From Acidobacteriota bacterium (lineage in GTDB: Bacteria > Acidobacteriota > Terriglobia > Acidiferrales > UBA7541), in the NCBI GenBank assembly GCA_021832085.1, contig JAKBLM010000047.1:1-33225 (forward strand): a stretch of DNA of 33,225 bases, given 5' to 3'. Under the pieces are notes generated by a model. It made no database searches and was not told the origin of the DNA. It worked only from the letters and a program-made list of their open reading frames with translations. Shown here piece after piece: positions 31,773-33,225 of the stretch; the first letter of the stretch is position 1, and each line of letters begins with the position of its first letter. The position numbers were made by a program, and so were the translations under genes.

Positions 31773-32666
31773 TCAGGAACGATAGCGCTCACCGGCCCGC
31801 TCGCGCAATTCGGCCGGCAAATGGAACGATTCGGCATCGGAGGGGAAATCGCCAGCCCGCACATCGTCGGCGAAACGGCGCGCGGCTTCAGAGATCGCTC
31901 CGGCGAGATCCGCGTAGCGGCGAGCGAATTTCGGCGTGTGCTCCACGCTGAGGCCGACGAGGTCGTGAAAGACCAACACCTGGCCGTCGCAATCGGGCCC
32001 GGCGCCGATGCCGATCGTGGGGATGCGAAGCTCGCGGGAGATCTCCGTGGCGATTTCACGGGGGATCGATTCCAACACCAGCGAGAAGGCGCCGGCGGCC
32101 TCGATTGCACGGGCGTCGCGCAGCAGTGTGGCTGCGGCATCGGCGCTCTTGCCCTGCACCTTGAATCCCCCAAATTTGTGGAAGCTTTGCGGCGTGAGGC
32201 CGATGTGGCCCATGACCGGGATTTCGGCTTCGTTCAGGCGTGCAATCAGTTCGAGCCGGCGCTCGCCGCCTTCGAGTTTCACCGCGGCGGCGCCGCCCTC
32301 CTTCACCAGGCGCAGCGCGTTGCGTAGGCCGTCTTCGACCGAGACGTGAAAGCTGCCGTAAGGCATATCGGCGACAACCAGGGCGTGACGCGCGGCGCGC
32401 GCAACCGCCCGCGTGTGGTGCAGAACTTCGTCGAGCGTGACGGGGAGCGTGGTTTCGTAGCCGAGCACCACCATGCCGAGCGAATCCCCGATCAGCAGGA
32501 TGTCGATGCCCGCCTCATCGAGCAGGCGCGCGGTGGGATAGTCGTAGGCGGTAAGGCAAGTGATTTTTTCGCGGGTCGCGAAGGAACCATCGGGAAGCCT
32601 GGTCTTGCGGGAAAGGATCGCGGGCACGGTGACGCGGCCGCTGCCCGCGGACGAAAATGCGCTCAT
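31773..32666 (-). CDS. panB: 3-methyl-2-oxobutanoate hydroxymethyltransferase
   Basis: The 297-aa enzyme adds a hydroxymethyl group from methylene-tetrahydrofolate to 2-oxoisovalerate, the first committed step to pantoate. Metal- and substrate-binding features: LLIGDSLGMVVLGYETTLPV, ADMPYGSF, AVKLEGG and VMGHIGLTPQSFHKFGG. The start ending at 32666 has GGAGG nearby upstream; a longer frame to 33047 runs into unrelated RHS remnants. It heads the panB-DinB-panC set. Confidence 0.95.
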   Translation of the reverse strand: MSAFSSAGSGRVTVPAILSRKTRLPDGSFATREKITCLTAYDYPTARLLDEAGIDILLIGDSLGMVVLGYETTLPVTLDEVLHHTRAVARAARHALVVADMPYGSFHVSVEDGLRNALRLVKEGGAAAVKLEGGERRLELIARLNEAEIPVMGHIGLTPQSFHKFGGFKVQGKSADAAATLLRDARAIEAAGAFSLVLESIPREIATEISRELRIPTIGIGAGPDCDGQVLVFHDLVGLSVEHTPKFARRYADLAGAISEAARRFADDVRAGDFPSDAESFHLPAELRERAGERYRS

Positions 32667-32748
32667 TTCGGCCTCCGGTGCCGTCCCCGTGAATTCCAGG
32701 GTACAGCCCAGCAAAAACATCGTAGCACACGCGAGCCCGTAATCGTGC

Positions 32749-32955
32749 TTAGGACGTCCGCCTCGTTCGCATAGCCGAGGCGCGGCCCCTGGTGGCCGGT
32801 GCGGCTGGCCTGGGTGTCTTGGACGCGGGATCGGCGCCCGTCGCCGGATTGTTCGAGACGTATGCGTAAGCGTTCCAGAACTGCGGATTCTCCACATCCG
32901 CGCCGGCGGGGCTCGGGGCAGCGAAACTACCCTCCGTTGCCCTGAATGTCTGCCA
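32749..32955 (-). pseudogene. RHS-repeat core domain remnant
   Basis: Read on the minus strand, the frame contains ENPQFWNAYAYVSNNPATG followed by ADP, the C-terminal signature of RHS-repeat core domains (NPQ-x-x-N-x-Y-x-Y-V-x-N-N-P ... DP). It is only about 60-70 codons, is closed by a stop upstream and ends at TAA 32749-32751. It is a degraded fragment, not an intact RHS gene, and lies just upstream of panB. Confidence 0.65.
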
Positions 32956-33122
32956 TCATCCGCTTCTTGGGCTACAACCCGCTGCCTGAAGCCGAGACCT
33001 TGGCCGGCAAGCTGACCCGCTACCGCACAACCCGAGGCGTCTCGCAAAGGGCCCTGGCGAATGGGCTAGGGATTGACCAAGCCACGCTCGCACGCTGGCC
33101 CAACTTCCGCGCCCGGGAGTGA
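32946..33122 (+). pseudogene. Truncated XRE-type helix-turn-helix protein
   Basis: A 58-aa frame begins MSAIIRFLGYNPLPEAETL and continues with a Cro/XRE-type helix-turn-helix (RTTRGVSQRALANGLGIDQA then TLARW). Related small DNA-binding proteins in Acidobacteriota continue with an ERGER-like tail after TLARW; here it turns to PNFRARE and stops. An in-frame TGA directly precedes the ATG. It looks like a broken copy, though a short functional protein is not excluded. Confidence 0.5.
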
Positions 33123-33225
33123 GATTTTGGGTATCTTAGCCGGCAAGCCGTTTGTTTTCAGCAGGGGCTCGCCGCAAGGCCAGAATAGTGACGAATTACA
33201 CATAACATTCATCTTGACATGTTAG

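Noticed and set aside
1..33225. CRISPR arrays, insertion sequences with transposases and rRNA genes
   Set aside because: No regularly spaced direct repeats, transposase motifs or rRNA stretches were seen.

Overview
The window is about 33 kb of GC-rich (roughly 60% or more) bacterial chromosome with short operons on both strands. It looks like an Acidobacteriota-type genome. That is an inference from gene style: exported TPR and carboxypeptidase-regulatory-like proteins, a TonB receptor with an N-terminal regulatory-like domain, SYLF and glycine-zipper exported proteins, the MEP isoprenoid pathway, and short palindromic dispersed repeats. No rRNA or tRNA gene was found to confirm it.

Layout. 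1-2.6 kb: a perfect long hairpin, then two exported Cache-domain proteins, the second with four Cache modules in A-B-A-B order. 2.7-6.1 kb (minus): an exported TPR protein, a membrane-anchored unknown and a thiolase. 6.2-10.3 kb (plus): serS, a small membrane-anchored Cys-rich protein, glutamate dehydrogenase and thiD. 10.4-12.2 kb: an exported LolA-like protein, acylphosphatase and apt. 12.3-15.1 kb (minus): rlmB, an orphan GltX-type anticodon-binding domain, ispF and ispD. 15.2-18.9 kb: maf, tatA, selB and a SYLF protein. 19.3-21.0 kb: small zinc-ribbon, glycine-zipper and OB-like exported proteins. 21.0-28.1 kb: a vitamin B12 uptake region with two cobalamin riboswitches, btuF-btuC-btuD, a TonB receptor and a MerB-like gene. 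28.2-30.2 kb: gatB and a peroxiredoxin. 30.3-32.7 kb (minus): panB, a DinB-family gene and panC. 32.7-33.2 kb: degraded RHS and XRE-family remnants.

The most striking content is selenocysteine decoding. Two genes are interrupted by in-frame TGA codons exactly where their families carry a catalytic cysteine. One is a MerB-type organomercurial-lyase homologue (27390-28082), where Sec157 takes the place of the second catalytic Cys while Cys96 and Asp99 are kept. The other is a BCP/PrxQ-like peroxiredoxin (29688-30164), with Sec47 at the peroxidatic position. Each TGA is followed at the right distance by a small stem-loop with GU in the apical loop, and selB lies in the same window. selA, selC and selD were not seen here.

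The MerB-like selenoprotein starts 8 bp after the TonB receptor gene, which has its own cobalamin riboswitch. This suggests a B12-regulated unit pairing corrinoid (or other organometal) uptake with a selenoenzyme from a carbon-metal-bond-cleaving family. The function is inference; the reading frames, motifs and SECIS-like hairpins are visible in the sequence. The first riboswitch, upstream of btuFCD, carries about 285 nt more than the second, apparently from inserted palindromic repeats, and ends in a clear intrinsic terminator.
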